This document shows positions 9,310-18,963 of a stretch of 64,000 bases of DNA, piece after piece; the first letter of the stretch is position 1; each line of letters starts with the position of its first letter. The stretch spans positions 2,428,001 through 2,492,000 of the forward strand of contig NZ_CP011994.1 in the NCBI RefSeq assembly GCF_001632845.1, in the 5' to 3' direction. This DNA is from Ectothiorhodospira sp. BSL-9 (lineage in GTDB: Bacteria > Pseudomonadota > Gammaproteobacteria > Ectothiorhodospirales > Ectothiorhodospiraceae). The notes under the pieces were generated by a model. It ran no database searches. It was not told where the DNA came from and was given only the letters and a program-made list of their open reading frames with translations. A program made the translations under genes and the position numbers.

Positions 9310-10306
9310 AAGCAAACTGAGCGGTCCGGATCGTGCCGCGGTCTTTCTGATGAGCCTCGGCGAGGAGGCGGCGGCGGAAGTGCTCCGGCACATGGGGCCC
9401 AAGGAGGTCCAGAGTGTCGGTACCGCCATGGCCTCACTCACCAACGTCTCCAAGTCGGATGTGGCACAGGTGATTGACGATTTCGTGGCCACGGTGGATG
9501 AACAGACGGCCCTGGGCATGGGATCTGACGACTACATCCGCAACGTGCTCACCTGGGCGCTGGGCAAGGACAAGGCCGATGGCGTCATTGACCGCATCCT
9601 GCTGGGGCGTAACTCCAAGGGCCTTGAATCCCTGAAATGGATGGATCCGCGTGCAGTCGCCGAGGTGATCCGTCTGGAGCACCCGCAGATCATTGCCATC
9701 GTGCTGTCCTATCTGGACCCTGATCATGCGGCCGCGGTGCTCTCCTTCCTGCCGGAACGGGCGCAGCCGGATATCCTCATGCGCATTGCCACACTCGATG
9801 GGGTGCAGCCTTCCGCCCTGCAGGAACTGGACGAGATCCTGGAGCGACAGTTTGCCGGCAACATGAACGTCAAGTCCTCCAGCGTGGGCGGCGTCAAGAG
9901 CGCTGCCACCATCCTCAACTTCATGGATTCCTCCAAGGAAGGCTCCATACTGGATAAGGTCCGGGATGTGGATGAGGGCCTGAGCCAGAAGATCCAGGAC
10001 CTCATGTTCGTGTTCGCCAACCTGGCGGATCTGGACGACCGCAGCATCCAGTCCCTGCTCAGGGAGCTGTCGACGGATTCCCTGGTGATGGCCCTGAAGG
10101 GGGCCGACGAGACCGTGAAGGACAGGATCTTCAAGAATATGTCCAAGCGGGCAGGCGAGATGCTGCAGGACGATCTCGAGGCCAAGGGGCCGGTACGCCT
10201 GAGCGAAGTGGAAACTGCCCAGAAGGAGATCCTCGGCATTGCTCGCCGCATGGCCGAGTCGGGCGAGATTGTCCTTGGCAACAAGGGCTCCGAGCAGATG
10301 GTCTAA
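9299..10306 (+). CDS. fliG: Flagellar motor switch protein FliG
   Basis: FliG is the rotor protein of the C-ring that contacts the stator. The 335-residue product has the normal size. It carries the EHPQ motif (about residues 127-130) at the FliM-binding middle domain and the charged C-terminal helix (DLDDRSIQSLLRELSTDSL) that interacts with MotA-type stators. Its start lies inside the end of fliF, so the two are translationally coupled. Confidence 0.97.
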   Translation: MEPKSKLSGPDRAAVFLMSLGEEAAAEVLRHMGPKEVQSVGTAMASLTNVSKSDVAQVIDDFVATVDEQTALGMGSDDYIRNVLTWALGKDKADGVIDRILLGRNSKGLESLKWMDPRAVAEVIRLEHPQIIAIVLSYLDPDHAAAVLSFLPERAQPDILMRIATLDGVQPSALQELDEILERQFAGNMNVKSSSVGGVKSAATILNFMDSSKEGSILDKVRDVDEGLSQKIQDLMFVFANLADLDDRSIQSLLRELSTDSLVMALKGADETVKDRIFKNMSKRAGEMLQDDLEAKGPVRLSEVETAQKEILGIARRMAESGEIVLGNKGSEQMV

Positions 10307-10318
10307 GGGGGCAAGAGC

Positions 10319-11131
10319 ATGGGTGGCAACGAACGCGTGATTCCCCAGGCCCAGGCCGGTCTGGCCCAGTTGTGGAAGATTCCCGAGGTGGGAGATCCTT
10401 CCGCAGAGGTCGAACCACAGGCGCAGGCCGACGAAGAAGCCGAATCCGCGGCCGAAGCCGGGCTCACGTTGCCCACCGCAGAGCGTATCCGTGAGATTGA
10501 GGATCAGGCCTATCAGGCAGGATTCGAGCGGGGACGGGAGGCGGGTTATGAGGAGGGCCTGACCACCGGGCGCGAGATGGGATACAAGGACGGTGAAGCC
10601 AAGGGTGTGAAGGCGGGCGAGAAGATCACCGAGCAACGGGCGAAGGCCTGGGATCGGTTGCTCCAGGGGCTGGTCAGTCCCTATGAGGATCTGGATGCCG
10701 TGATCGAGAATGAGCTGGCACAACTGGCCATCGCCGTGGCGAGGCAGTTGGTGCGCCGGGAATTGCGCACGGACCCCTCGGCCATCGTGGCGGTATTGCG
10801 CGAAGCCCTGGGAGCACTGCCCAGTGCCGATCGCAAGGTCAAGCTGTATCTGCACCCCCAGGATGCCAAGCTGGTCAAGGAGGCACTGCACCTCAACGAC
10901 CTGGAGCGGCCCTGGTCCGTGGTGGAAGACCCCACGCTCAGTCGCGGGGGCGTCAAGGTGGAAACGGATACCTCGCGGGTGGATGCCTCTCTGGAATCAA
11001 GACTCAATGCGGTGATCGCCTCCCTGTGGGGTGGCGAGCGCCGTAGCGACAACCCTGACGCTGAGGCGAGGGGGGAAGACTCCGCCGAGACAAGGGTATC
11101 TGCGCCAGCATCCGGAGATGGACATGAGTGA
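10319..11131 (+). CDS. fliH: Flagellar export assembly protein FliH
   Basis: FliH is the peripheral stalk and negative regulator of the FliI ATPase in flagellar type III export. The 270-residue product has an acidic Ala/Glu-rich N-terminus, then Gly-containing helix repeats ([22 protein letters not shown], GxxxG-type, about residues 62-95) typical of FliH, and a C-terminal domain that binds FliI ([15 protein letters not shown]). It overlaps fliI by 8 bases. Confidence 0.92.
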   Translation: MGGNERVIPQAQAGLAQLWKIPEVGDPSAEVEPQAQADEEAESAAEAGLTLPTAERIREIEDQAYQAGFERGREAGYEEGLTTGREMGYKDGEAKGVKAGEKITEQRAKAWDRLLQGLVSPYEDLDAVIENELAQLAIAVARQLVRRELRTDPSAIVAVLREALGALPSADRKVKLYLHPQDAKLVKEALHLNDLERPWSVVEDPTLSRGGVKVETDTSRVDASLESRLNAVIASLWGGERRSDNPDAEARGEDSAETRVSAPASGDGHE

Positions 11132-12563
11132 GGCCTCCGTCATTCCCCGGTCAATTGCCACCCATGCCCGCGTTGCCCGGCTTGAGGCGCGACTGAAGCG
11201 CTACCGGGGGCGCCTTGAACATGCCCGCCCAGTGGTGGCCGAGGGGCGCCTTGTGCGCATGGTGGGACTGACCCTGGAAGCAGAGGGGTGTCAGGTTTCC
11301 GTCGGTGGCCGCTGCCGGGTCGTCAGTCTGGATGGTCATGAGGTGGAGGCCGAGGTGGTGGGATTTTCCGGCGAACGGACCTACCTGATGCCGGTGGGCG
11401 ATGTCAGCGGCCTGACACCGGGGGCCCGTGTGATCCCCACACGCCATGCTCGCGAGACGCTGGTGGGTGAGGCCCTGCTGGGCCGGGTACTGGATGGCTC
11501 GGGCCGCCCCCTGGATAGCGGGGGGGTACCGCAATGTGATGACCATGTGTCGTTGCATGGCAGGCCCATCAACCCGCTGGCCCGGGAACCCATCCATGAA
11601 CCGCTGGATGTGGGCATCCGCGCCATCAACGGTCTGCTCACTGTGGGGCGGGGGCAGCGCATGGGGCTGTTCGCCGGCAGTGGTGTGGGCAAGAGTGTGC
11701 TGCTGGGCATGATGACCCGTTACACCGCGGCGGACATCACCGTGGTGGGCCTGATCGGTGAGCGCGGACGAGAGGTCAACGAGTTCGTGCAGAAGATCCT
11801 GGGGCCGGAGGGCATGGCCCGGGCGGTGGTGGTGGCGGTGCCTGCCGACCATCCACCCTTGATGCGCCTGCATGGGGCCATGCTGGCCACCAGCATTGCC
11901 GAGTATTTCCGCGACAAGGGGCATAACGTGCTGCTGCTGATGGATTCGCTGACGCGTTTCGCCCAGGCCCAGCGGGAGATCTCCCTGGCCATTGGCGAAC
12001 CCCCTGCCACCAAGGGCTACACCCCCTCGGTCTTTGCCCGTCTGCCGCAGTTGGTGGAGCGCGCTGGCAATGGGGATCGGGGCTCAGGCTCGATCACTGC
12101 GTTCTATACCGTCCTGGCGGAGGGCGATGACACCAACGACCCGATCTCCGACGCAGCCCGGGCCATTCTGGATGGGCACGTGGTGCTTTCCCGGCGTATT
12201 GCCGATACGGGGCGGTACCCGGCCATTGATGTGGAGGCCTCCGTGTCGCGGGTCATGAACGATATCGTCGACCCGGGGCATGTGCAGGCCGCCCGTCAAT
12301 TCAAGCAACTTTATTCACAGTATCAGCAAAACCGCGACCTGATCAGCGTGGGGGCCTATCAAAAGGGCTCCGATCCCCGCGTTGACGAGGCGATTGCCCT
12401 GTTTCCCCGTCTGGAGCGTTTTCTGCAACAGGACCTTCGAGAGGCCGTGAACTTCAAGAAGAGCCTGCGGGCGCTGGAAGACCTGGTATCCAGGCGGGAG
12501 CCGGCACAGGCAGAGAAACCCGCCCAGCAGGTTGCTCCTGCCGGTCGCGCAACCTCGTCGTGA
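11124..12563 (+). CDS. fliI: Flagellum-specific ATPase FliI
   Basis: FliI is the F1-beta-like ATPase that energises flagellar protein export. ATG 11124 is chosen because a GGAGAT ribosome binding site precedes it and it overlaps the fliH stop; the open frame starts earlier at 11031. The 479-residue product has Walker A GSGVGKS (185-191), [13 protein letters not shown], the [17 protein letters not shown] Walker B region and [14 protein letters not shown], all conserved in the family. Confidence 0.97.
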   Translation: MSEASVIPRSIATHARVARLEARLKRYRGRLEHARPVVAEGRLVRMVGLTLEAEGCQVSVGGRCRVVSLDGHEVEAEVVGFSGERTYLMPVGDVSGLTPGARVIPTRHARETLVGEALLGRVLDGSGRPLDSGGVPQCDDHVSLHGRPINPLAREPIHEPLDVGIRAINGLLTVGRGQRMGLFAGSGVGKSVLLGMMTRYTAADITVVGLIGERGREVNEFVQKILGPEGMARAVVVAVPADHPPLMRLHGAMLATSIAEYFRDKGHNVLLLMDSLTRFAQAQREISLAIGEPPATKGYTPSVFARLPQLVERAGNGDRGSGSITAFYTVLAEGDDTNDPISDAARAILDGHVVLSRRIADTGRYPAIDVEASVSRVMNDIVDPGHVQAARQFKQLYSQYQQNRDLISVGAYQKGSDPRVDEAIALFPRLERFLQQDLREAVNFKKSLRALEDLVSRREPAQAEKPAQQVAPAGRATSS

Positions 12564-12574
12564 GGTGAGATCCA

Positions 12575-13012
12575 ATGAATCGATCCAAGCGTATGGAACC
12601 CGTGGCCCGTTTGGCCGACACCCGACAGCAGAAGGCGGCACGCCAGTTGGGGGACTGGCAGAAGACCCTGGAAGACCGCCTTGCCAGACTGGATGAATTG
12701 AGCGGGTATCGCGATGAATATGCCCAACGATTTGAGTCCAGCACGTCCGTCCCTCTCAATGGCTTGGGGTTGCGGGACTACCGGTTATTCCTGTCTCGGC
12801 TGAACCAGGCCATCGAGCAACAGATGAAGCTGGTGCAGGCGGCGAGGGCAGAGCTGGAACGCAGTCGCGGTCAGTGGGTCGAGGCCCGGGGGCGCACAGA
12901 GGCGATCAACCGTGTGGTTGAACGGTTTGAGGTCGAGGAGCGTCATGAGATGGATCGACGGGAGCAGGCCGAGCAGGATGATCGCAATGTGCAACGCAAG
13001 TCGGATTTCTAG
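12575..13012 (+). CDS. fliJ: Flagellar export protein FliJ
   Basis: FliJ is a small coiled-coil chaperone escort at the export ATPase. The 145-residue product is almost all helix, rich in Glu, Arg, Gln and Leu, with heptad-like spacing, and has the expected length. It lies 11 bases after fliI and before fliK. Its sequence is weakly conserved across the family, so position contributes to the call. Confidence 0.88.
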   Translation: MNRSKRMEPVARLADTRQQKAARQLGDWQKTLEDRLARLDELSGYRDEYAQRFESSTSVPLNGLGLRDYRLFLSRLNQAIEQQMKLVQAARAELERSRGQWVEARGRTEAINRVVERFEVEERHEMDRREQAEQDDRNVQRKSDF

Positions 13013-13071
13013 AACGGCACGTTTCTTGACTGTTAATTGGTCAAGAGTGGCCATCACATAGGTATCCCGTC

Positions 13072-14106
13072 ATGGATATGCCCATCATGCAATTCCCCCT
13101 GCCCGTGCGGGGCTCCGGAGAAGGCGGTCTGGCGCAGTTCGTCAAGGAATTGCCACCTGAGCTTCAGGAGGAACTGGCCGAGGGAGGCAACTTCTGGGAG
13201 AGTCTTTTACTGCATTTTCAGGCGCTGGAAGCGGATCTGCCCGGGGAACTCGGCGATCAGTTACCAGAGGGTCTGATGTTGCCGACCGATCTGGATGCCG
13301 ACCAGCTCAGGGCGCTGATGGAGGAGCAGGGCGAGGCCGATGCACAGGCGCTGTTCGCCATGCTCCAGGCCTTGCGGGGCGGAGAACTGCCAGAACCCGG
13401 CCAGGTGTTGCCGTTACAGACTGGGGAGCAGGACAGTCGCCCCAACCTCCTGGCCGCCGCCATGGCGCAGGTATGGCGGGGGGGTGTCGAGGGGCAGGTT
13501 CAACCACAGACGCCGGTTCAGATGCAGTCCACGGCCCAGATGCAGTCCATCGAGACCCTGCTGGCACGTGCCATCCCCCAGGCTGAGGGCGCGGGCCGGG
13601 AGGGGCTGTCCGTACACATGGCCGGGGATGTGTCACTGGGCCTGCAGCCTGCGTCCCAGCAGCAGTCGGGTCTGCGGGTCATGAGCCTGGATGTGCCCAT
13701 GTCGCAACCCAAATGGAATGAAGCGGTGAGCAACCGGGTGCTATGGATGGTGAACCAGAATGTACAGGGAGCCGAACTGCGCCTGAATCCACCCCACCTG
13801 GGGCCGCTGGAGATCCGCGTGTCCATGGAAGGGGATCGCGCCAACGTGCAGTTCCTGGCGGCCCACGCGGTCACCCGGGATGCCCTGGACGCCGCCATGC
13901 CCCGGTTGCGGGAAATGTTTGCGGAAAGCGGCGTGCAACTGGGTGACGTGGATATCTCGCACCGGGAGGGTGGAGATGGGGGGCAGACCGGCCAGGAGGA
14001 GGGCCAGAAGGCTGGCATGACCCAGGCCGAAGGGGCAGCCGGTGGCGAGGCTCAGGATGGCGGTATCCCGGGCAGGCCATCGGGTCTGCTGGATGCCTAT
14101 GCCTGA
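13072..14106 (+). CDS. fliK: Flagellar hook-length control protein FliK
   Basis: FliK measures hook length and switches export specificity through FlhB. The 344-residue product has a Gln/Glu/Pro-rich, low-conservation N-terminal part and the conserved Flg_hook C-terminal domain around residues 215-290: NQNVQGAELRLNPPHLGPLE, then VRVSMEG-like IRVSMEGDRANVQF. The tail is Gly/Glu-rich. A second fliK-like gene is at 36753-37973, so this strain has two. Confidence 0.92.
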   Translation: MDMPIMQFPLPVRGSGEGGLAQFVKELPPELQEELAEGGNFWESLLLHFQALEADLPGELGDQLPEGLMLPTDLDADQLRALMEEQGEADAQALFAMLQALRGGELPEPGQVLPLQTGEQDSRPNLLAAAMAQVWRGGVEGQVQPQTPVQMQSTAQMQSIETLLARAIPQAEGAGREGLSVHMAGDVSLGLQPASQQQSGLRVMSLDVPMSQPKWNEAVSNRVLWMVNQNVQGAELRLNPPHLGPLEIRVSMEGDRANVQFLAAHAVTRDALDAAMPRLREMFAESGVQLGDVDISHREGGDGGQTGQEEGQKAGMTQAEGAAGGEAQDGGIPGRPSGLLDAYA

Positions 14107-14159
14107 AAACAGTTGCCCCGGAGCCAAAGGGACAAAGAACCACAACTGAGTAACAGGAT

Positions 14160-16069
14160 ATGTTGAACAACATTCGCATCAGTACCCGCCTGCTGGTGGG
14201 GGTTGCTGCGGTGCTCCTGGTCACCCTGGGCCTGGTCATCCCTACAGCGCTCAATGCCATCAGCCAGATCACCGAGCGCGCCCAGTTGAGGCAACTGGAG
14301 GATCTGTTTACGGCGCTGCAGGCCTCCGTGGAGGAGACGAGTCTGCGGGCGCAGACGCAGGCCGAGGTGGTCGCCAGTCAGCCGAATGTGCAGCGTGCCT
14401 TTGCCGAGCGGGACCGCGAGGCGTTGACGGAACTCACCTTGCCTATCTTTGAGCGCATGCGCGATGAATATGATGCGGTTCAGTTCCAGTTCCTGACGGC
14501 CCCCGCCACCTCGTTCCTGCGCCTGCACATGCTGGATCGCCATGGTGATGATCTGCGCTCCATGCGCGAGACCGTGGTTCAGGCCAATCGCCAGGGGCGT
14601 CCTGTGCGAGGGCTCGAGCGCGGTGTGGCTGGTCTGGGTGTGCGTGGTGTGACACCGGTTCGCTACCAGGGCGAGTCGGTGGGGGTGGTGGAGTTCGGAC
14701 TGTCCTTCGGAGAACCCTTTTTTCAGGACTTTACCGAGCAATATGGTGTTCGTGCGGCCCTGCATATCCCCACTGAGCGGGGCTTTGAGACCTTTGCCGG
14801 CACCATCGGTGGCCCGGCTCGCTTCCGCGAGGATCACCTGGATCGGGTGATGGGGGAGAAACCCTTCTGCAAGCCATTGAGCACCAGGGGCAGGCCGTCG
14901 CCCTCTACGCAGGCTCGGTCATGGATTTCGCTGGCCGCCCCGTGGGTGTACTGGAAGTGATGATTGACCGCAGTGAGTATGTGGCTGAGTACCGTCAGGC
15001 ATTGATGCGGGTCCTGGGTATTGGGGCATTGGTCATGCTGGGTGGGCTGCTGGCGGCCTGGTTTATCGCCCGGGGGATTGTGGTGCCGCTCAGACTCACC
15101 GCCCAGCGCATGGATGAGATCGCCCAGGGGGATGGTGACCTCACACAGCGTCTGCCCGCCGAGGGGCGCAACGAACTGGCACAGCTTTCCCACTCCTTTA
15201 ACGGCTTTGTGGACAAGATCCATCAGTTGGTGCGCCAGATCGTTGGCGCCTCTGCCCAGGTGGCCGCCGCCGCAGAGCAACTCTCGGCGACCACCGAGGA
15301 GACGGTTCAGCAGATCAAACGGCAGCAAAGCGAATCGGATCAGGTGGCCACGGCCATGAACGAGATGGCCACCACGGTCCAGGATGTTGCTCGCAACGCC
15401 TCCGAGGCGGCTCAGGCGGCGACCGGAACGAACCAGGAGGCGCATGCCGGCAATGATGTGGTGAACCGGACGATTGATTCCATCGAGACGCTGGCCAATG
15501 AGGTGGAGAATGCGGCGCAGGCCATCGAGCGGGTGTCGCATCAAAGCGATGAGATCGGCAAGGTGCTGGATGTGATCCGCGATGTGGCCGAGCAAACCAA
15601 CCTGCTGGCCCTGAATGCAGCCATTGAGGCGGCTCGGGCCGGTGAGCAGGGGCGTGGCTTCGCAGTGGTGGCTGATGAGGTGCGCACATTGGCCAGTCGC
15701 ACACAGGAATCCACCAATGATATCCGTGGCATCATCGAGCGTCTCCAGGCGGGTACCCATGAGGCAGTGCAAACCATGGCCACCAGTCGTTCCAAGGCTC
15801 GCGACAGCGTTGAGCAGGCGGCGTCGGCGGGTCAGAGCCTGCGATCCATCAATCAGTCCGTTGGGACCATCAACGATATGAACGCGCAGATTGCCAGCGC
15901 CGCCGAGGAACAGTCTGCGGTGGCGGAGGAAATCAATCGCAATATCAATAACATCAGTCATGCCGTTGAACAGACGGCAACCGGCTCGGATCAGATTGCC
16001 CGCGCCAGCGAGGAACTCGCCCGTCTGGCGGCCGATCTGCAGTCTTCGGTAGGCCGCTTCAGGATATGA
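14160..16069 (+). pseudogene. Methyl-accepting chemotaxis protein, frameshifted
   Basis: Two overlapping frames together encode one chemoreceptor of about 635 residues. The first part has a membrane helix (residues ~10-31), then a periplasmic Cache-type sensor with LRLHMLDRHGDDLRSMR and GLERGVAGLGVRGV, as in dCache_3 sensors. The second has another membrane helix, a HAMP domain, and the signalling domain with the hairpin tip [21 protein letters not shown]. The frame is lost near 14861-14868 (around ACCCTTCTG); one extra base there restores [20 protein letters not shown]. No programmed slippery site is evident. It is a pseudogene, a recent mutation or a sequencing error. It sits between fliK and fliL. 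Confidence 0.85.
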
Positions 16070-16161
16070 CCATGACGAGTTGAACGATCTGGCATGAAGG
16101 CGGTTAATCCGCCATCATGTCGGCACAAGTATCGTCACTTCGTTAGACTCCCCCAGGTTTG

Positions 16162-16199
16162 ACACGCCCCCTGCTTCTCACGGCGCAGGGGGCGTGTTT
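16162..16199 (+). terminator. Rho-independent terminator after the chemoreceptor
   Basis: ACACGCCCCCTGC (16162-16174) pairs perfectly with GCAGGGGGCGTGT (16185-16197) over 13 base pairs, followed by a short T run. It separates the fleR/fliE-K/chemoreceptor unit from the fliL promoter. Confidence 0.8.
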
Positions 16200-16292
16200 G
16201 CGTCTATGGTGTCTGTCAAGATTATGGCGCGATGTTTGGCGGGTAAATCTTAACTTTCTGATTAATAGATTATTTTTCGGGGTTTTCCTGTG

Positions 16293-16308
16293 TGGCATAT
16301 GCCTTGCA
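16293..16308 (+). promoter_or_regulatory. Sigma-54 (-24/-12) promoter before fliL
   Basis: TGGCATATGCCTTGCA fits the sigma-54 consensus, with GG at 16294-16295 and GC at 16306-16307, 12 bases apart. It lies 28 bases before the fliL start and just after the terminator, so it should drive the fliLMNOPQR-flhBA unit. An AT-rich tract (TGATTAATAGATTATTTTT) lies upstream. Confidence 0.85.
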
Positions 16309-16335
16309 TCAACCCCAGTAGAGGGAGACCAACCG

Positions 16336-16851
16336 ATGGCCAAGAAACCTGAAAAAAGCAAGCTCGACCTGAATCCCAATGCCGGCAAAGGCAGTGGCAA
16401 GGGGGGCGCCTTGAAACTGATCCTGATCGTGTTGGTGACCTTCGTGGTGGCTGCCGCGGTGGGAGGGGCTGCCGCCTGGTATTTCCTGGTGATGCCAGGA
16501 GATCGCCCGGCAGAAGAGCAGACCGTTGTGGCCGAGCCGCTATACCTGCCGCTGGAGCCACCGCTGGTGGTGAATTTCTCCGGCTCGGAGCGCATCCGCT
16601 TTGCGCAGGTGGGCATCGTGGTGATGGCACGCAATGAAGACGTCTTTACGGGCGTGGAGCGACACATGCCGGTGATACGCAACAATCTTATGCTGCTGCT
16701 GAGCCAGAAGACCTATGACCAACTGGTCACGTCGGAGGGCAAGGAGGTATTGCGCGCCGAGGTGCTGGATGAGATTCGTGGTGTGCTGGAGCAGCGCGGG
16801 GCACCCGCGAACGTGGAAGCGATTTATTTCAATAACCTGGTGATGCAGTGA
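16336..16851 (+). CDS. fliL: Flagellar basal body-associated protein FliL
   Basis: FliL surrounds or stabilises the stator in the inner membrane. ATG 16336 has the ribosome binding site GAGGGAG at 16321-16327 and lies downstream of the sigma-54 promoter, so the longer open frame from 16159 cannot be the start. The 171-residue product has a Lys-rich cytoplasmic N-terminus, one membrane helix (about residues 28-54) and a periplasmic domain (PPLVVNFSGS, IRNNLMLLLSQKT) typical of the family. Confidence 0.93.
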   Translation: MAKKPEKSKLDLNPNAGKGSGKGGALKLILIVLVTFVVAAAVGGAAAWYFLVMPGDRPAEEQTVVAEPLYLPLEPPLVVNFSGSERIRFAQVGIVVMARNEDVFTGVERHMPVIRNNLMLLLSQKTYDQLVTSEGKEVLRAEVLDEIRGVLEQRGAPANVEAIYFNNLVMQ

Positions 16852-16860
16852 GGCTGGGCC

Positions 16861-17841
16861 ATGCCGACCAATGATGTTCTTTCCCAGGACGAGATTGATG
16901 CCCTCTTGCACGGGGTCGATAGCGGGGCAGTGGAAACCGAGGAGGATTTCCTGGCCCATGATGGGGTGGCGCGTGGTTATGACCTGACCACCCAGGATCG
17001 CATTGTGCGGGGTCGCATGCCGACCCTGGACATGATCAACGAACGCTTCGCCCGCTACATGCGTATCGGTATGTTCGAACTGCTGCGCCGGTCTGCCGAG
17101 ATCTCGGTGCTCGGTCTCAAGATGATGAAATTCGGGGAGTATGTCCATTCCTTGTACCTGCCCACCAGCCTGAACATGGTTCGCGTCAAGCCCTTGAGAG
17201 GGACGGCCCTGTTCGTGATTGATCCCAAGCTGGTTTTTATTCTGGTGGACAATTTTTTCGGTGGGGATGGACGTTACCCAGCCAAGATCGAAGGTCGGGA
17301 GTTCACGCCTACGGAGCTGCGGGTGATCCGCATGCTGCTTGAGCAGGCCTTCCGGGATTACAAGCAGGCCTGGGCCCCGGTGATGGATCTGGAGTTCGAA
17401 TACAACCGCTCGGAAGTCAATCCGCAGTTCGCCAATATCGTCAGCCCCACCGAAGTGGTGGTGGTGTGCTCCTTCCAGGTGGAACTGGATGGTGGTGGTG
17501 GTGAGTTCCACATCACCATGCCCTATTCAATGATCGAGCCGATCCGGGATCAGCTGGATACTGGCCTGCAAAGCGATCGCGCCGATGTGGACGATCGCTG
17601 GCCCAAGGCCCTTCGGGAAGAGCTGAAGATGATTCAGGTGAATGTCAGCGCGACCCTGGCAGAGGCCGAGTTGACCGTGGCGGAGATGATCAACCTCAAG
17701 CCGGGGGACGTGATCCCCATCGAGATGCCTGAAAACATCATTCTGCGGGCGGAGGACGTGCCCGTCCTGCGAGGTGAGTTTGGCGTTTCCAATGGATTCA
17801 ATGCATTGAAGATTGTAGGGCAAGTGAAGCTCTCGAACTGA
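16861..17841 (+). CDS. fliM: Flagellar motor switch protein FliM
   Basis: FliM is the C-ring protein that binds phosphorylated CheY and reverses rotation. The 326-residue product has the N-terminal CheY-binding peptide LSQDEIDALLHG (about residues 6-17), the CheC-like middle domain with the GGxG-type loop near VDNFFGGDGR, and the C-terminal SpoA domain (LAEAELTVAEMINLKPGDVI). It lies 9 bases after fliL. Confidence 0.97.
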   Translation: MPTNDVLSQDEIDALLHGVDSGAVETEEDFLAHDGVARGYDLTTQDRIVRGRMPTLDMINERFARYMRIGMFELLRRSAEISVLGLKMMKFGEYVHSLYLPTSLNMVRVKPLRGTALFVIDPKLVFILVDNFFGGDGRYPAKIEGREFTPTELRVIRMLLEQAFRDYKQAWAPVMDLEFEYNRSEVNPQFANIVSPTEVVVVCSFQVELDGGGGEFHITMPYSMIEPIRDQLDTGLQSDRADVDDRWPKALREELKMIQVNVSATLAEAELTVAEMINLKPGDVIPIEMPENIILRAEDVPVLRGEFGVSNGFNALKIVGQVKLSN

Positions 17842-17857
17842 ATATCAGGAGGCTCCC

Positions 17858-18505
17858 ATGAGTGAAAAGAACGAACAGGACAACGCTGCAGACGCAGAAG
17901 ATCCCTGGGCTGCCGCGCTGGCGGAACAGGCCGAAGCCGAGAGCCAGGCCCAGAAGCCTGAAGGCGAGGGAAGCGAGCAAAGTGCCCAGGACGACCTGGA
18001 CAAGCTGCTGGCCGAGCAGGAAGCTTCCATGAAGGACGCCGAGACAAAAAAAGCCGATGCCAAGGCTGGCAAGGGTGCCGCCAAGGATGCTGGCCAAGGC
18101 GATCAGGCCACCAAGGCGAAGCCGGGCAAGGATGATGATTTCGAACACGCAGGTGAGAGTTCGGCGGCCATGGGGGCGAAGAAGGTCTCCCGGGCGGAGT
18201 TTGAAGATCTGATGGATGAATCCAGGAAGGGGAAAGGGGAATCCGACCTGAACCTGGACGTGATCCTGGACGTGCCGGTGACCATCTCCATGGAGATCGG
18301 CCGCACCAAGATACCCATTCGCAACCTTCTTCAATTGAACCAGGGATCGGTGGTGGAACTGGATCGTCTGGCTGGCGAGCCCCTGGATGTCATGGTCAAC
18401 GGCACGTTGGTGGCCCATGGCGAGGTGGTGGTGGTCAACGAGAAATTCGGTATTCGACTGACCGATGTCATCAGCCCGGCGGAACGGGTGAGAAAGCTCA
18501 AGTGA
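17858..18505 (+). CDS. fliN: Flagellar motor switch protein FliN with long N-terminal extension
   Basis: FliN completes the C-ring with FliG and FliM. The SpoA domain is at the C-terminus (about residues 128-210: VILDVPVTISMEIGRTKI, LNQGSVVELDRLAGEPLDV, RLTDVISPAERVRKL). Before it lie about 120 residues very rich in Ala, Glu, Lys, Asp and Gln and probably disordered. At 215 residues it is longer than the usual 100-150, though an acidic leader with DPWAAALAEQ is common in polar flagellates. It is followed at once by fliO. Confidence 0.95.
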   Translation: MSEKNEQDNAADAEDPWAAALAEQAEAESQAQKPEGEGSEQSAQDDLDKLLAEQEASMKDAETKKADAKAGKGAAKDAGQGDQATKAKPGKDDDFEHAGESSAAMGAKKVSRAEFEDLMDESRKGKGESDLNLDVILDVPVTISMEIGRTKIPIRNLLQLNQGSVVELDRLAGEPLDVMVNGTLVAHGEVVVVNEKFGIRLTDVISPAERVRKLK

Positions 18506-18513
18506 GGTCCACC

Positions 18514-18963
18514 ATGCGCACCGCAACACAGATCATGACCGCCCTGGGGCTGCTCTGCATGCCCTGGATGCTGGCTGCCGAGGAGGTCCAGCGCGGCACC
18601 CCGGGTCTGGGTGTCACCGGCGACAGTGCCGCGCATCTGGTGCAGCTGGTGCTGGGCCTGATCGTGGTGGTGGCCGCCATTCTGGTGCTGGGTTTTGTAC
18701 TGCGCCGCATTCACGGGCTTTCCGGTGGGCTTTCCAGCGAATTCAGAGTGATCGGCAGTGTTTCGCTGGGCTCCCGGGAGCGCATGGTGCTGGTGCAGGT
18801 GGGCGATGTGCAGATGGTGGTGGGCGTGGCCCCGGGGCGCGTGCAGACCCTGCATGTGCTGGAACGCCCCATTGATGTGAACCCGACTGCGGTCAAGGGC
18901 GCCGATCCGTCCTTCGCTCAGCGTTTACGCACCGCCATGGGCGGTCAGGGAGCGTCGTCATGA
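18514..18963 (+). CDS. fliO: Flagellar biosynthetic protein FliO
   Basis: FliO helps assemble the FliP export pore. ATG 18514 is preferred because GAGG lies six bases upstream; a GTG at 18502 overlapping the fliN stop is possible. The ~149-residue product has a signal-like N-terminus, a membrane helix (LVQLVLGLIVVVAAILVLGFVL, about residues 43-64 counted from this start) and a cytoplasmic FliO domain (GSVSLGSRERMVLVQVGDVQ). It overlaps fliP by four bases. Confidence 0.9.
   Translation: MRTATQIMTALGLLCMPWMLAAEEVQRGTPGLGVTGDSAAHLVQLVLGLIVVVAAILVLGFVLRRIHGLSGGLSSEFRVIGSVSLGSRERMVLVQVGDVQMVVGVAPGRVQTLHVLERPIDVNPTAVKGADPSFAQRLRTAMGGQGASS

Noticed and set aside
9434-10891. 485-residue frame on the - strand
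   Set aside because: Antisense to fliG and fliH.
14160-16069. Programmed frameshifting in the chemoreceptor
   Set aside because: No slippery heptamer or downstream structure is visible at the break; a base loss is simpler.
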